Shown in pieces: positions 19,334 to 27,489 of a stretch of 64,000 bases of DNA. The stretch is from Gracilimonas sediminicola (GTDB taxonomy: Bacteria > Bacteroidota > Rhodothermia > Balneolales > Balneolaceae). Below the pieces are notes generated by a model, which saw nothing but the letters and a program-made list of their open reading frames with translations, searched no databases and was not told where the DNA came from. The stretch lies in contig NZ_JANDBC010000003.1 in NCBI RefSeq assembly GCF_024320785.1, forward strand, positions 579,420 to 643,419, written 5' to 3'. A program made the translations under genes and the position numbers. How positions within the stretch are numbered: the first letter of the stretch is position 1; every line of letters starts with the position of its first letter.

Positions 19334-19578
19334 CAGGATGTATATCTATTTGTTAAAGCCCAAATATAGGCATTTTGCGCTCCCTGTCGAATGAGAACTT
19401 TAATGAATTTATGGGAAACCGGTTGACTCTTGTTCTGCCGCTCTGTTGCAAAACTTTATTCTAAGCTCCGTCTCAGAATTGATTGGGAAAGAGCTTAAAA
19501 ATTCCATATCTATTCTTTATTATATATCGGTAAATCTATTGGTTGACAAGCAAAGCAAATAGTATAAGTTTTTAGCTT

Positions 19579-20883
19579 ATGAAACGGTTAACGGGGTTCA
19601 TTGCTTTAATTTTTTTGATGGGTGGCTGTGCTGCTTACCAGCTGGATACAGCCCAGAATGAGCTGCGTACATCCTTTGCCTCCGGAGACTATGCTACAAC
19701 GGCTCAGCTCATCGAAAAGCTCGAAAAGGAGGAGGTTTACCAAAATAAGGAAAAGGTACTTCTTCACCTCGAACACGGATTGGTAAACCATTTTGCCAGC
19801 AACTATGAACAAAGCAGTTACCATTTCACCCAGGCTGAAAACGAAATGGATGTCCTTTTTTCAAAAAGTGTAAGCCGGGCGGTAAAATCCTTTGTGGTAA
19901 ATGATAATACCCTGGCCTATGATGGAGAAGATTATGAGGACATCTACCTTAACATCTTCAAATGCCTCAACTATATCCACCAGGATGAACTGGAAAGTGC
20001 CCTGGTTGAAGTCCGCCGTGTGACCTACAAGCTCGAACGTCTGGATCAAAAGTATAACGGACTGGTGGAGTCGTTATCCAAAGCGGATACCACCAGCACC
20101 GATGATGATAAATGGAAAACCGGTGATACAAACATCCAGAATAGTGCCCTTGGGCGCTACCTTTCCACAATCCTGTATGCAAAAACCAATAAGCCCGATG
20201 ATGCCCGCATCGAATACGAAAACCTGCTGAAGGCTTACAGAGAGCAGCCTTCTGTGTATGGTAACAAGCCTGATGAGAGTAAGCTGCGCCAAATCACTGA
20301 GCCCGAACGATACAATGTGCTGGTGCAAGCCTTTGCCGGCAGAGCTCCAATCAAAGAACAGAACGACATCCGGCTTTACCTGGACGAATCGGATACTTAC
20401 CTCAAGTTTTCACTCCCGAGTCTTAAAACATTCAACTCTCAGGTAAGTGCCGTTAAAGTGAAGTTTGAGAATGGGAACCCAATTCAGCTCGACTTGATAG
20501 AAGAAATGGATCAGGTTGCCAAGGAAGTATATAAGGTGAAAGAACCCATCATCTATGCCCGAACCTTTGTGCGAACCTTCCTGAAAGCCGCCGCGGCAGC
20601 CAAAATGAAGAAGGAAGCCAAGAAAGAAGACGAAACGCTCGGTAGTATTGTGAATATTTTGGGTAAAATTGCTCAGGAAACCACTGAAAAAGCCGATTTA
20701 AGAAGCTGGCAGACCATGCCCGGCAAAGCCTACGCCACCGTCATGAATCTCCCGCCGGGGGAACATACCGTGGAAGTACAGTACTTCGGACATTCAGGGC
20801 AACTAATTCACGCTCAGCCCCGCACTATTACCGTACGGGAAAACGAAACTTTGAAACTGGTTGAATCCATTTACTGGAATTAA
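19579..20883 (+). CDS. COG3014-like lipoprotein, first gene of the LPP20/LpoB operon
   Basis: 434 residues. The signal MKRLTGFIALIFLMGGCAAY has its lipobox Cys near 17. Helical, TPR-like repeats dominate residues 25-215 (YATTAQLIEKLEKEEVYQNK; LIEKL... and DARIEYENLLKAY), with a beta-rich C-terminal part (MPGKAYATVMNLPPGEHTVEVQYFG) that looks like a PEGA-type domain. It matches the general shape of the uncharacterised COG3014 lipoproteins that accompany LPP20 and LpoB genes. Probably an outer-membrane lipoprotein acting in the periplasm in envelope or peptidoglycan upkeep (inference from the operon). It is followed after 23 bases by the LPP20 gene. Confidence 0.75.
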   Translation: MKRLTGFIALIFLMGGCAAYQLDTAQNELRTSFASGDYATTAQLIEKLEKEEVYQNKEKVLLHLEHGLVNHFASNYEQSSYHFTQAENEMDVLFSKSVSRAVKSFVVNDNTLAYDGEDYEDIYLNIFKCLNYIHQDELESALVEVRRVTYKLERLDQKYNGLVESLSKADTTSTDDDKWKTGDTNIQNSALGRYLSTILYAKTNKPDDARIEYENLLKAYREQPSVYGNKPDESKLRQITEPERYNVLVQAFAGRAPIKEQNDIRLYLDESDTYLKFSLPSLKTFNSQVSAVKVKFENGNPIQLDLIEEMDQVAKEVYKVKEPIIYARTFVRTFLKAAAAAKMKKEAKKEDETLGSIVNILGKIAQETTEKADLRSWQTMPGKAYATVMNLPPGEHTVEVQYFGHSGQLIHAQPRTITVRENETLKLVESIYWN

Positions 20884-20906
20884 TACCGAATCTATAACTG
20901 ATTATC

Positions 20907-21947
20907 ATGAACAAGACCTTAATCCTGCTTACAGTTGTGTCCTCCCTTCTTTTGTGGGGATGTGGATCAAGTAAAAGTGCTTCTTCGGGAAGCAACGGCA
21001 TTCCCAACTGGGTGAATAATCCGTCAAGTGAATTTAACGAACAGAAATACCTGATGGCTGTGGGAAGCGGAAGCACATTAAACGAAGCCCGGGGCGATGC
21101 CTTTGCCAGCCTTTCTCAGATATTTCAGATGGATATCGATGCCACCGAGCAGCTTAACTCTGAGTTTATAGATCGGAACATCAATAATCAGCTCTATTCG
21201 GAGAGTACCTCCCAACTCTTGAATAACATCAAAATCGGGACAAACCAGGAATTGATGAACACAACCATCCTGACCTCCGAAGTGGATAAATTCGGCACCT
21301 ACCATGCCCTGGCCGGCATGGACCGTGCGGAATCATCCCGCATCTACAACCAGGAAATTTCAAACAACCGGATTAAGATAAATGAGCTGGAACAAAATGC
21401 GGACGGCGAAAACAACATCCTTCAAAAATTAGTGCTTCTGAAAAAAGCTCAGTCATTGGCAACTGCCAACGAAATCCTAACCCGTCAGCTGAATGTAATC
21501 CGGGGCGGAGCGGGAACCGGTGGTGAAGCAACGGAAACGCTGGTCAGGCTCCAAGAAAAATTCAGAACGGCTCAACAAAAGGCCATTGTGAAGTTGGCCT
21601 CGGATAATGCCACTTCTACCGTAAAAGCAGCGGTAGCCAGCGTACTGCAAAATGCCGGGTTTACTATTGCCGAAAGCACCGATAACGCCATCCTTGCCGT
21701 GAATGTAAACTACCTGACCCAGAAAGCCGACTTAAACCGTGATGACGCCGAGTTTGTGAAATGGGAACTCGTAATTGAAGTCAACGATCTTCAGACAAAC
21801 CGGTCTTTTAAAACCTACATGACCGAAGGCCGCGATGGTGCTCCCTCCTATGCCGATGCCCTCAAACGAGCTGATTTTACTGCGCGCTCAAAAATCGAAA
21901 AAGATTTTAATACCTTCCTAAATAACGAACTTTTGCAAATCAACTAA
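20907..21947 (+). CDS. LPP20-family lipoprotein
   Basis: 346 residues. The signal MNKTLILLTVVSSLLLWGCG has its lipid Cys at about 19. An LPP20 domain follows (about residues 30-150): GIPNWVNNPSSEFNEQKYLM and the hallmark AVGSGSTLNEARGDAFASLS. The second half (190-345) carries another similar fold with LASDNATSTVKAAVASVLQNAGF and a conserved AILAVNVNY strand. The family is named for a Helicobacter outer-membrane lipoprotein; its activity is unknown. It is the middle gene of a three-lipoprotein operon, starting 23 bases after the first gene and ending 11 bases before lpoB. Confidence 0.85.
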   Translation: MNKTLILLTVVSSLLLWGCGSSKSASSGSNGIPNWVNNPSSEFNEQKYLMAVGSGSTLNEARGDAFASLSQIFQMDIDATEQLNSEFIDRNINNQLYSESTSQLLNNIKIGTNQELMNTTILTSEVDKFGTYHALAGMDRAESSRIYNQEISNNRIKINELEQNADGENNILQKLVLLKKAQSLATANEILTRQLNVIRGGAGTGGEATETLVRLQEKFRTAQQKAIVKLASDNATSTVKAAVASVLQNAGFTIAESTDNAILAVNVNYLTQKADLNRDDAEFVKWELVIEVNDLQTNRSFKTYMTEGRDGAPSYADALKRADFTARSKIEKDFNTFLNNELLQIN

Positions 21948-21958
21948 CACCGACCATT

Positions 21959-22564
21959 ATGAAATATCTCGCTTTATCCCTTTTTATGTGTACGCTCATT
22001 GTAACCGGATGCGGTCCATCGCAGCAGGTAAGTCGTGTAGCTGCCGACACCCAAACCGACCTCTCCGGACGCTGGAATGATACCGACGCCCGGCTGGTAG
22101 CTGAAGAAATGATCAGTGATGCTGTTTCCATGCCCTGGTTGTCTAATTTCAACCAAAATCACAGTGATCCTCCGGTAACCATCGTAGGTAATGTCCGCAA
22201 CGAAACCATGGAACACATCGACACCGATGTGATAACCAAAGAAATGGAGCGTGCTTTTGTAAACAGCGGCAGGGTTCAAGTGGTAGCCAGCCAGGAAGAA
22301 CGCCAACAGATTCGACAGGAGCGACAGGAGCAGCAAAGCTTTGCCTCCTATGAATCTACCAAGGCTCTCGCTCAGGAATTAGGTGCTGATTTTATGCTGA
22401 TTGGTAACATCAGTTCTATTGTAGATGAATCACTGAGTGGTAAAGATGCAGCTATTTTTTATTCCGTCAACCTGGAGCTGATTGATGTAGAAACCAATCG
22501 TAAAGTATGGATTGGCAATAAAAAGATTAAGAAACTCATCGAACGCCGGAAGCTTCGCGGTTAA
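21959..22564 (+). CDS. lpoB: LpoB-like penicillin-binding protein activator lipoprotein
   Basis: 201 residues. The signal MKYLALSLFMCTLIVTGCGP has its lipid Cys at about 18. The LpoB signature follows: DLSGRWNDTDARLVAEEMIS, then VGNVRNETMEHIDTDVITKEMERAF and LIGNISSIVDESL. In E. coli LpoB reaches from the outer membrane through the peptidoglycan to switch on PBP1b; here it may do the same or serve a related envelope role, since the three-lipoprotein arrangement is shared by distant phyla. It is the last gene of its operon; a strong terminator starts 21 bases downstream. Confidence 0.88.
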   Translation: MKYLALSLFMCTLIVTGCGPSQQVSRVAADTQTDLSGRWNDTDARLVAEEMISDAVSMPWLSNFNQNHSDPPVTIVGNVRNETMEHIDTDVITKEMERAFVNSGRVQVVASQEERQQIRQERQEQQSFASYESTKALAQELGADFMLIGNISSIVDESLSGKDAAIFYSVNLELIDVETNRKVWIGNKKIKKLIERRKLRG

Positions 22565-22585
22565 GATCGAACGTTTTCAATTTTT

Positions 22586-22620
22586 AAGGCTTTCTGTTGT
22601 GCAGAAGGCCTTTTTATTTT
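22586..22620 (+). terminator. Rho-independent terminator after lpoB
   Basis: AAGGCTTTCTG (22586-22596) pairs with CAGAAGGCCTT (22602-22612) through 11 pairs with one G-U, loop TTGTG, followed by TTTTTATTTT. It also shows that the next gene cannot begin at 22597, so the ATG at 22630 is the proper pncB start. Confidence 0.93.
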
Positions 22621-22629
22621 CACAAAGAC

Positions 22630-24027
22630 ATGCTCTTACAAAAACCAACGCTGTACACCGACTTCTATGAACTCACGATGGCTCAGGGATACTTCCTATC
22701 CGGTCGTCATCAGCAACCCGCTAATTTCGATTATTTCTTCCGAAGCCTCCCCTTCAAAGGCGGCTATGTGATTTTTGCCGGACTATCTGACCTTTTGGAA
22801 ATCATCGAAAATTTCACCTTTCATGAGGATGAATTAGCCTACCTGAAAGAGCAGGGTTTTAAGAGTGAGTTCCTGAGCTATTTAAAAGATTTTCAGTTTC
22901 AGGGGGATATTTATTCAGTGAAGGAAGGTGAGGTCATCTTTGCCAATGAACCGGTACTTCGTGTTGAGGGAAACATTCTGGAAACACAGATACTTGAAAC
23001 CGTGATACTGAACACGCTCAATTTTGAGTCTTTGATTGCCACTAAAGCTTCCCGTATTAAACTGGCAGCCGGCGATAAATCCGTTTTGGATTTTGGACTA
23101 AGAAGATCACAGGGATTGGGTGGCTTGCAGGCTTCCAAAGCTTCGGTTATTGGCGGCATAGGTGGATCTTCCAATGTATTGTCCGGTAAGATGTATGACA
23201 TTGACGTGAGCGGAACCATGGCTCACTCCTGGGTGCAATCATTCGGGGATGAAATCACAGCTTTCAGAACCTATGCCCGGCATTATCCTGATGCCTCCAT
23301 CCTGCTGGTTGATACCTACGACACCCTGAAAAGCGGGGTTCCTAACGCCATTAAAGTTGCAAAAGAACTGGAGGAAAAGGGTCATAAACTCATTGCTATT
23401 CGGCTGGACAGTGGTGATCTGGCTTATCTTGCCCGCCAAAGCCGAAACATGCTGGACAATGCCGGTTTAGACTACGTGAAAATAGCCGCTTCCAACCAGC
23501 TGGATGAGTATGTGATTAAAAGTCTGCAAAACCAAAATGCCCCAATCGACTTGTTTGGAGTGGGTACAAAACTGGTAACCGCTTATGACGATCCTGCCCT
23601 GGACGGCGTGTATAAACTGAGCTCCATCAATGGAAACCCAACACTTAAGATCTCGGAAAACATTGAGAAAATAACCCTGCCTGATACCAAAAAGATTGTT
23701 CGATATCTCAATGAAGATGGCAGTTTTTATTGTGATGGGGTTTTACTTGAAGATGAAGGTGAACAGGACGTAGTTTATCATCCCCACGTAACTCATAAAT
23801 CTTCTAAGGTAGCTGAGTTGAAATCAGAAACTTTGCTGAGTAAAATAGTGGATCAGGGGCGGGTTACCATCATCCCGACAACCCCAAAACAAAGTGCCGC
23901 ATACGCCCGAGAACGCTTAACGAAACTAAATCAGGAGCATAAACGCTTTGATAATCCCCATGTGTACAAAGTGGGTGTGAGTAAGAAACTTCGAGACTTA
24001 AAAGATCAATTAGTCCAAAAAGGTTAG
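22630..24027 (+). CDS. pncB: Nicotinate phosphoribosyltransferase
   Basis: 465 residues from the ATG at 22630 (MLLQKPTLYTDFYELTMAQ). An earlier frame-open ATG lies inside the terminator and is rejected. It makes nicotinate mononucleotide from nicotinate, PRPP and ATP, the entry step of the Preiss-Handler route to NAD; cytoplasmic. Visible family features: the N-terminal YTDFYELTMAQGYF, FDYFFRSLPFKGGY, DFGLRRSQG with the PRPP-binding arginines, the phosphorylated histidine in SGTMAHSWVQSF, and IRLDSGDLAYLAR. It is first in an operon with pncA (4-base gap) and an FAD oxidoreductase (4-base gap). No NAD-responsive regulator is visible nearby. Confidence 0.95.
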   Translation: MLLQKPTLYTDFYELTMAQGYFLSGRHQQPANFDYFFRSLPFKGGYVIFAGLSDLLEIIENFTFHEDELAYLKEQGFKSEFLSYLKDFQFQGDIYSVKEGEVIFANEPVLRVEGNILETQILETVILNTLNFESLIATKASRIKLAAGDKSVLDFGLRRSQGLGGLQASKASVIGGIGGSSNVLSGKMYDIDVSGTMAHSWVQSFGDEITAFRTYARHYPDASILLVDTYDTLKSGVPNAIKVAKELEEKGHKLIAIRLDSGDLAYLARQSRNMLDNAGLDYVKIAASNQLDEYVIKSLQNQNAPIDLFGVGTKLVTAYDDPALDGVYKLSSINGNPTLKISENIEKITLPDTKKIVRYLNEDGSFYCDGVLLEDEGEQDVVYHPHVTHKSSKVAELKSETLLSKIVDQGRVTIIPTTPKQSAAYARERLTKLNQEHKRFDNPHVYKVGVSKKLRDLKDQLVQKG

Positions 24028-24031
24028 TACA

Positions 24032-24643
24032 ATGAGAGCTTTAGTGATTGTTGATATTCAGAACGATTTTTGTCCGGGCGGAGCACTGGCCGTACCCGGC
24101 GGCGATGAAATCATTGAGCCGGTTAACAAACTGGCCACCGGATTCGATTGCATCGTTCAAACACAGGATTGGCATCCTCAGGACCATCTCTCCTTTGCTT
24201 CCAACCATGATGGAAAAGAGCCCTACGAAACCATTGAAATGGATTACGGGGAGCAGGTGCTTTGGCCTGATCATTGTGTGCAGGGAACCAAAGGAGCTGA
24301 TTTTCATCCCGAATTAAAAACTAACCCCTCTCAGCTCATAGTCCGTAAAGGATTCCGAAAACACATCGATTCCTACTCTGCCTTTTTTGAAAATGACAAT
24401 GAAACCGTTACCGGCTTACACGGCTATCTGCAAGAGCGCGGAGTGAGTGAATTGTTCGTGGTTGGGTTAGCCACCGACTTCTGTGTAAAATGGACGGTTC
24501 TGGATGGACTGAAACTTGGTTATGATGTACACCTGGTTGAAGATGCCATTCGAGGTATCGATATTGATGGATCGGTGGATGCTGCCATGCAGGAAATGAA
24601 AGATGCCGGTGTAGTTCTAACGCATTCAAAAAAATGTATATAG
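24032..24643 (+). CDS. pncA: Nicotinamidase
   Basis: 203 residues, normal length. It hydrolyses nicotinamide to nicotinate, feeding the adjacent nicotinate phosphoribosyltransferase, so the pair recycles nicotinamide into NAD. The isochorismatase-like fold shows the Asp-Lys-Cys triad: Asp8 in VIVDIQNDF, Lys in IVRKGFRKH (about 109) and Cys in GLATDFCVKW (about 150). Metal-binding Asp/His lie in TQDWHPQDHLSF (about 48-58). The start follows the pncB stop by four bases, implying translational coupling. The stop TAG is followed by the GTG of the next gene after four bases. Confidence 0.96.
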   Translation: MRALVIVDIQNDFCPGGALAVPGGDEIIEPVNKLATGFDCIVQTQDWHPQDHLSFASNHDGKEPYETIEMDYGEQVLWPDHCVQGTKGADFHPELKTNPSQLIVRKGFRKHIDSYSAFFENDNETVTGLHGYLQERGVSELFVVGLATDFCVKWTVLDGLKLGYDVHLVEDAIRGIDIDGSVDAAMQEMKDAGVVLTHSKKCI

Positions 24644-24647
24644 TATT

Positions 24648-25733
24648 GTGAGTAAATCGTTTGATTTTTGTGTACTCGGAGCCGGTTTAGCCGGTTTGTC
24701 CGTTTCAAAGCATTTAATAGATAACGGGGCTTCTGTTTGCCTGATTGATACCGGTGAAGTTGCTTCAGGAGCATCAGGAACTCCACTTGGGTTAGTGAAT
24801 CCCGCTACAGGTCGTTGGGGTACCAAGAGCTGGAGAGCTGAAGATTGCCATCGGGCCATCTATGAGGATTTGAAGGAAATTCAGGAGCAAACTCCGGTTC
24901 GTCTATTCGATAAGACAGGCATTTTACGTCCGGCCCAGGACGAAGAAATGGCTGAACGGATGTATGATAATTTCGAGAAGAACGACTGGCCGGAAGACTG
25001 GTGTCATTGGCTGGATAAGAATGAAGTAGGTTCTATAAATCCTGAACTGAATTGTGTTGAAGGTGGAATGTGGCTTCCGCATGGACTCACGGTAAACGTT
25101 CCCACTTATCTCAAATCGAAAGCCGGTTATCTGTCTGACAAAGGGCTGCACATTATCACGAATGCAGATTATACCCTTGATCAACGTGGCGACCATTTTG
25201 AGCTTTCATTTAAAGATGGAAAAACACTCGAAGCCAATTCGGTAATCTTTACGGCCGGACATCAAACCAAAGAATCCAAATATTGGGATTTTCTCCCCCT
25301 GCATGCCATTAAAGGACAGGTTGCTGTTTTTGAGTCAACCCAGGCGCGCAAGTTTGATTACTCGATTTCTGCCCTTGGTTACATTGCTTCTATCTCTGAT
25401 CGGCGCTTTGTGGCCGGAAGTACGTATGAACATCACTTTGAGAATGTGGAACCGGACATTGAAGGGCTGGAGTATCTTACCAACCGGCTTGGAGGTGTTT
25501 ACCCTTCCCTGTTTGAAAACGCAAAGCTGGTCGATCAGTGGGCCGGTGTCCGGGCTTCAACCCCCAATAAAAAACCGATTGTGGGTGCTCATCCCGACAT
25601 AGAAAATATGTATGTGTTTGCCGGACTGGGATCAAAAGGATTGTTATACAGCGTCTATCTTGGAAATGCTCTTACCGAGTATATTCTGCATGGCGCTGCA
25701 ATCCCTAAAGAGGTTTCAGTAAACAGGCTCTGA
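24648..25733 (+). CDS. FAD-dependent oxidoreductase, D-amino-acid-oxidase fold
   Basis: 361 residues, starting with GTG at 24648 directly behind pncA. The N-terminal dinucleotide fold is clear (FCVLGAGLAGLSVSKHLI, GxGxxG at about 10-15), then VASGASGTPLGLVNPATGR resembles the FAD-binding loop of DAO/MnmC-type enzymes. The C-terminal part has GVRASTPNKKPIVGAHP and FAGLGSKGLLYSVYLG, the FAD-closing segment. The closest resemblance I can name is the C-terminal oxidase domain of MnmC (removing carboxymethyl from tRNA wobble uridine), but the methyltransferase half is absent, so an amine or amino-acid oxidase is equally possible. It is third gene of the pnc operon; why it sits with NAD salvage is unclear. 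Confidence 0.8.
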   Translation: MSKSFDFCVLGAGLAGLSVSKHLIDNGASVCLIDTGEVASGASGTPLGLVNPATGRWGTKSWRAEDCHRAIYEDLKEIQEQTPVRLFDKTGILRPAQDEEMAERMYDNFEKNDWPEDWCHWLDKNEVGSINPELNCVEGGMWLPHGLTVNVPTYLKSKAGYLSDKGLHIITNADYTLDQRGDHFELSFKDGKTLEANSVIFTAGHQTKESKYWDFLPLHAIKGQVAVFESTQARKFDYSISALGYIASISDRRFVAGSTYEHHFENVEPDIEGLEYLTNRLGGVYPSLFENAKLVDQWAGVRASTPNKKPIVGAHPDIENMYVFAGLGSKGLLYSVYLGNALTEYILHGAAIPKEVSVNRL

Positions 25734-25955
25734 ATCCTATATCTTTAATCTGAGTGAGATTAATATTTGAGCCTCGCCTAAAAACCCTTCCAGGGTTACG
25801 GCATCAATCATAACCTTAGCAATTGGGTTTAACCCCGGCAGGGTTAGGAAGTATTCTTTATCTCGAACTCTCACTAAATAGAAAAGCTCGTCATAGTTCC
25901 CGATTAATTCGGCATCTACAACGAGCTTTCTAAGTATTAATAATGCTTTGACTGA
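25734..25955. other. Convergent gap with three inverted repeats
   Basis: The 222-base gap lies between convergent genes. It has two short hairpins with identical arms AACCC...GGGTT (25783-25797 and 25831-25845) and one larger stem (25883-25929). No gene is seen. Confidence 0.5.
25883..25929. terminator. Long-loop hairpin between convergent genes, possible bidirectional terminator
   Basis: AAAGCTCGT (25883-25891) pairs with ACGAGCTTT (25921-25929). The loop contains a smaller CCGA/TCGG stem. On the minus strand TTTTCTATTT overlaps and follows the stem, fitting termination of the leftward outer-membrane-protein gene ending at 25956. Confidence 0.55.
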
Positions 25956-27461
25956 TTAGAATCGGAGCAGGAGTCCACTCCAGGCTACACCGGCAGAGGA
26001 ACCGAAGTTCTCGGAATTGCCCACATTCGATGCACCAACGGTAAACTCCAGGAAGTTGAAATCTAACCCAATTCCTGCTGAATAAGCTGCGGATGAATAC
26101 CCACCTACCCTTGTACCTACCCGAATCGGAATAAATCCTAACAATCGGTATTGGGCACCGAGGCTAAGCACGCTTCGGTCTGAGTTCAGGCCGTTTTTGT
26201 TGAACCCGATTCCGTAATCGAGAGCAAGTAACAGTTTACCCATCTCCAGAGAGGCTCCGAAGTTATACATTGAAGGCAGGTTGTAAGTAATACCGGCCGT
26301 TTGCTCTGAGTTAAACTGTCCGTACACATCATTCTGCAAACTATCGGAAAGATTGTCGAAGAAATCAGAGAACTCATCATCATCACCCGCACCCTGATAG
26401 CTGAAGTCCCCATCGGCATAAATGCTGGAAGCATCCTGATCGTACGTCAATTTACCCAAATCGGTAATAGACATAGATATACGAAGGGTTTTTTTCTTTC
26501 TGATGAAAAGTGGAATTGGAACAGACGAAATATCCATTTCCAGAGTACCACCCAAATCAAGGCCAAATCCAGTGGCTTGAGGTGAGCTAAGGTCGTCGGT
26601 TGCATCCCCAAACTCTACGTAGTCATCAAACTTGGCGTTGTTATCCTGGTTATAAGCTGTTTCATAAGCCTGAAGCTGTCGGGAAAGCTCTCCAATAGTT
26701 TGCAAACTGTAATTGAATTCGTGGTTAATGGTGAAGTTAGAACCATTGGATCCATCATCAATCTGCAGAGTAGAGTTGAAATCAAGATCGGCTGTGTAAA
26801 CTCCATATAGATATTTAGGAGCAGCACCCACGTACAACTTGATGTCTTTGGCAAAGAACAAGTCCGGAATGTTGATGAAGTCCAGCTCTCGGGCATAACC
26901 CACTGAAATTTCAGCAAAAGCTACCGTGTTAGAACTGAAATTAACCGGAGTAGGTGTCGAGAATTTATTCGAATCCAGACCGTATGCCATCAGCTCGGCC
27001 ATTCCTTTGTTAATGGAAAAGTCTTCGGTAATACGAACCCGTGAAGCTACACTGAATGCCTGATTCGTGCCACGATAAGATACTCCAAGTGGCGACATAC
27101 TGAAGGTAGCCGAAAGCTCGCGCTCATTGGATGAACTGGAACCAAACCACTCATTGAGCATATTGGTTCTTGTTTCTCCGGCAATAAGCTTACCGGTAGT
27201 CAGGTACTTGTTATATACCGCAACGTTAGCCAGGCTTCCGCCTGCCTTTACACCGAAATTCATCAACCCAATTTGAGTTTTTGGGCGGTGAATATCCAGC
27301 ATAAGGTTAGCCGGGTTAATGAAGTTGGAGTGAAAGCCATCCACATAGGCCGTACCTCCGCTTCCCATTGCAAGTGACTGAGAGTTATAGTGCCTTGACT
27401 GTGCAAACAACGAAGTAGATGCTACCCCGATAATTAGTGCTAAGAATAAACTTTTCTTCAT
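25956..27461 (-). CDS. DUF5723-like outer-membrane beta-barrel protein
   Basis: About 501 residues from the ATG at 27461, where a standard signal peptide begins (MKKSLFLALIIGVASTSLFA, then Q). An in-frame ATG at 27488 sits one base from the upstream stop and may give a nine-residue longer form. The mature start SRHYNSQSLAMGSGGTAYVD and NFINPANLMLD resembles the DUF5723/PorV-like barrel proteins of Bacteroidota, and the C-terminus is strand-rich (FLEFTVGASNVGNSENFG...LLLRF, ending in Phe). It is likely an outer-membrane barrel. It is paired with the large lipoprotein just upstream on the same strand, suggesting a complex. Confidence 0.75.
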   Translation of the reverse strand: MKKSLFLALIIGVASTSLFAQSRHYNSQSLAMGSGGTAYVDGFHSNFINPANLMLDIHRPKTQIGLMNFGVKAGGSLANVAVYNKYLTTGKLIAGETRTNMLNEWFGSSSSNERELSATFSMSPLGVSYRGTNQAFSVASRVRITEDFSINKGMAELMAYGLDSNKFSTPTPVNFSSNTVAFAEISVGYARELDFINIPDLFFAKDIKLYVGAAPKYLYGVYTADLDFNSTLQIDDGSNGSNFTINHEFNYSLQTIGELSRQLQAYETAYNQDNNAKFDDYVEFGDATDDLSSPQATGFGLDLGGTLEMDISSVPIPLFIRKKKTLRISMSITDLGKLTYDQDASSIYADGDFSYQGAGDDDEFSDFFDNLSDSLQNDVYGQFNSEQTAGITYNLPSMYNFGASLEMGKLLLALDYGIGFNKNGLNSDRSVLSLGAQYRLLGFIPIRVGTRVGGYSSAAYSAGIGLDFNFLEFTVGASNVGNSENFGSSAGVAWSGLLLRF

Positions 27462-27489
27462 GATGTTCTTATATAGCCTGTTATTCATC

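Noticed and set aside
19543..19568. TTGACA...TATAAG as promoter of the lipoprotein operon
   Set aside because: The spacing is only 14 bases for sigma-70 boxes and the -10 would lie ten bases before the ATG, leaving practically no leader.
22597..22629. Upstream start of pncB
   Set aside because: It lies in the stem-loop of the lpoB terminator; the ATG at 22630 fits the family N-terminus.
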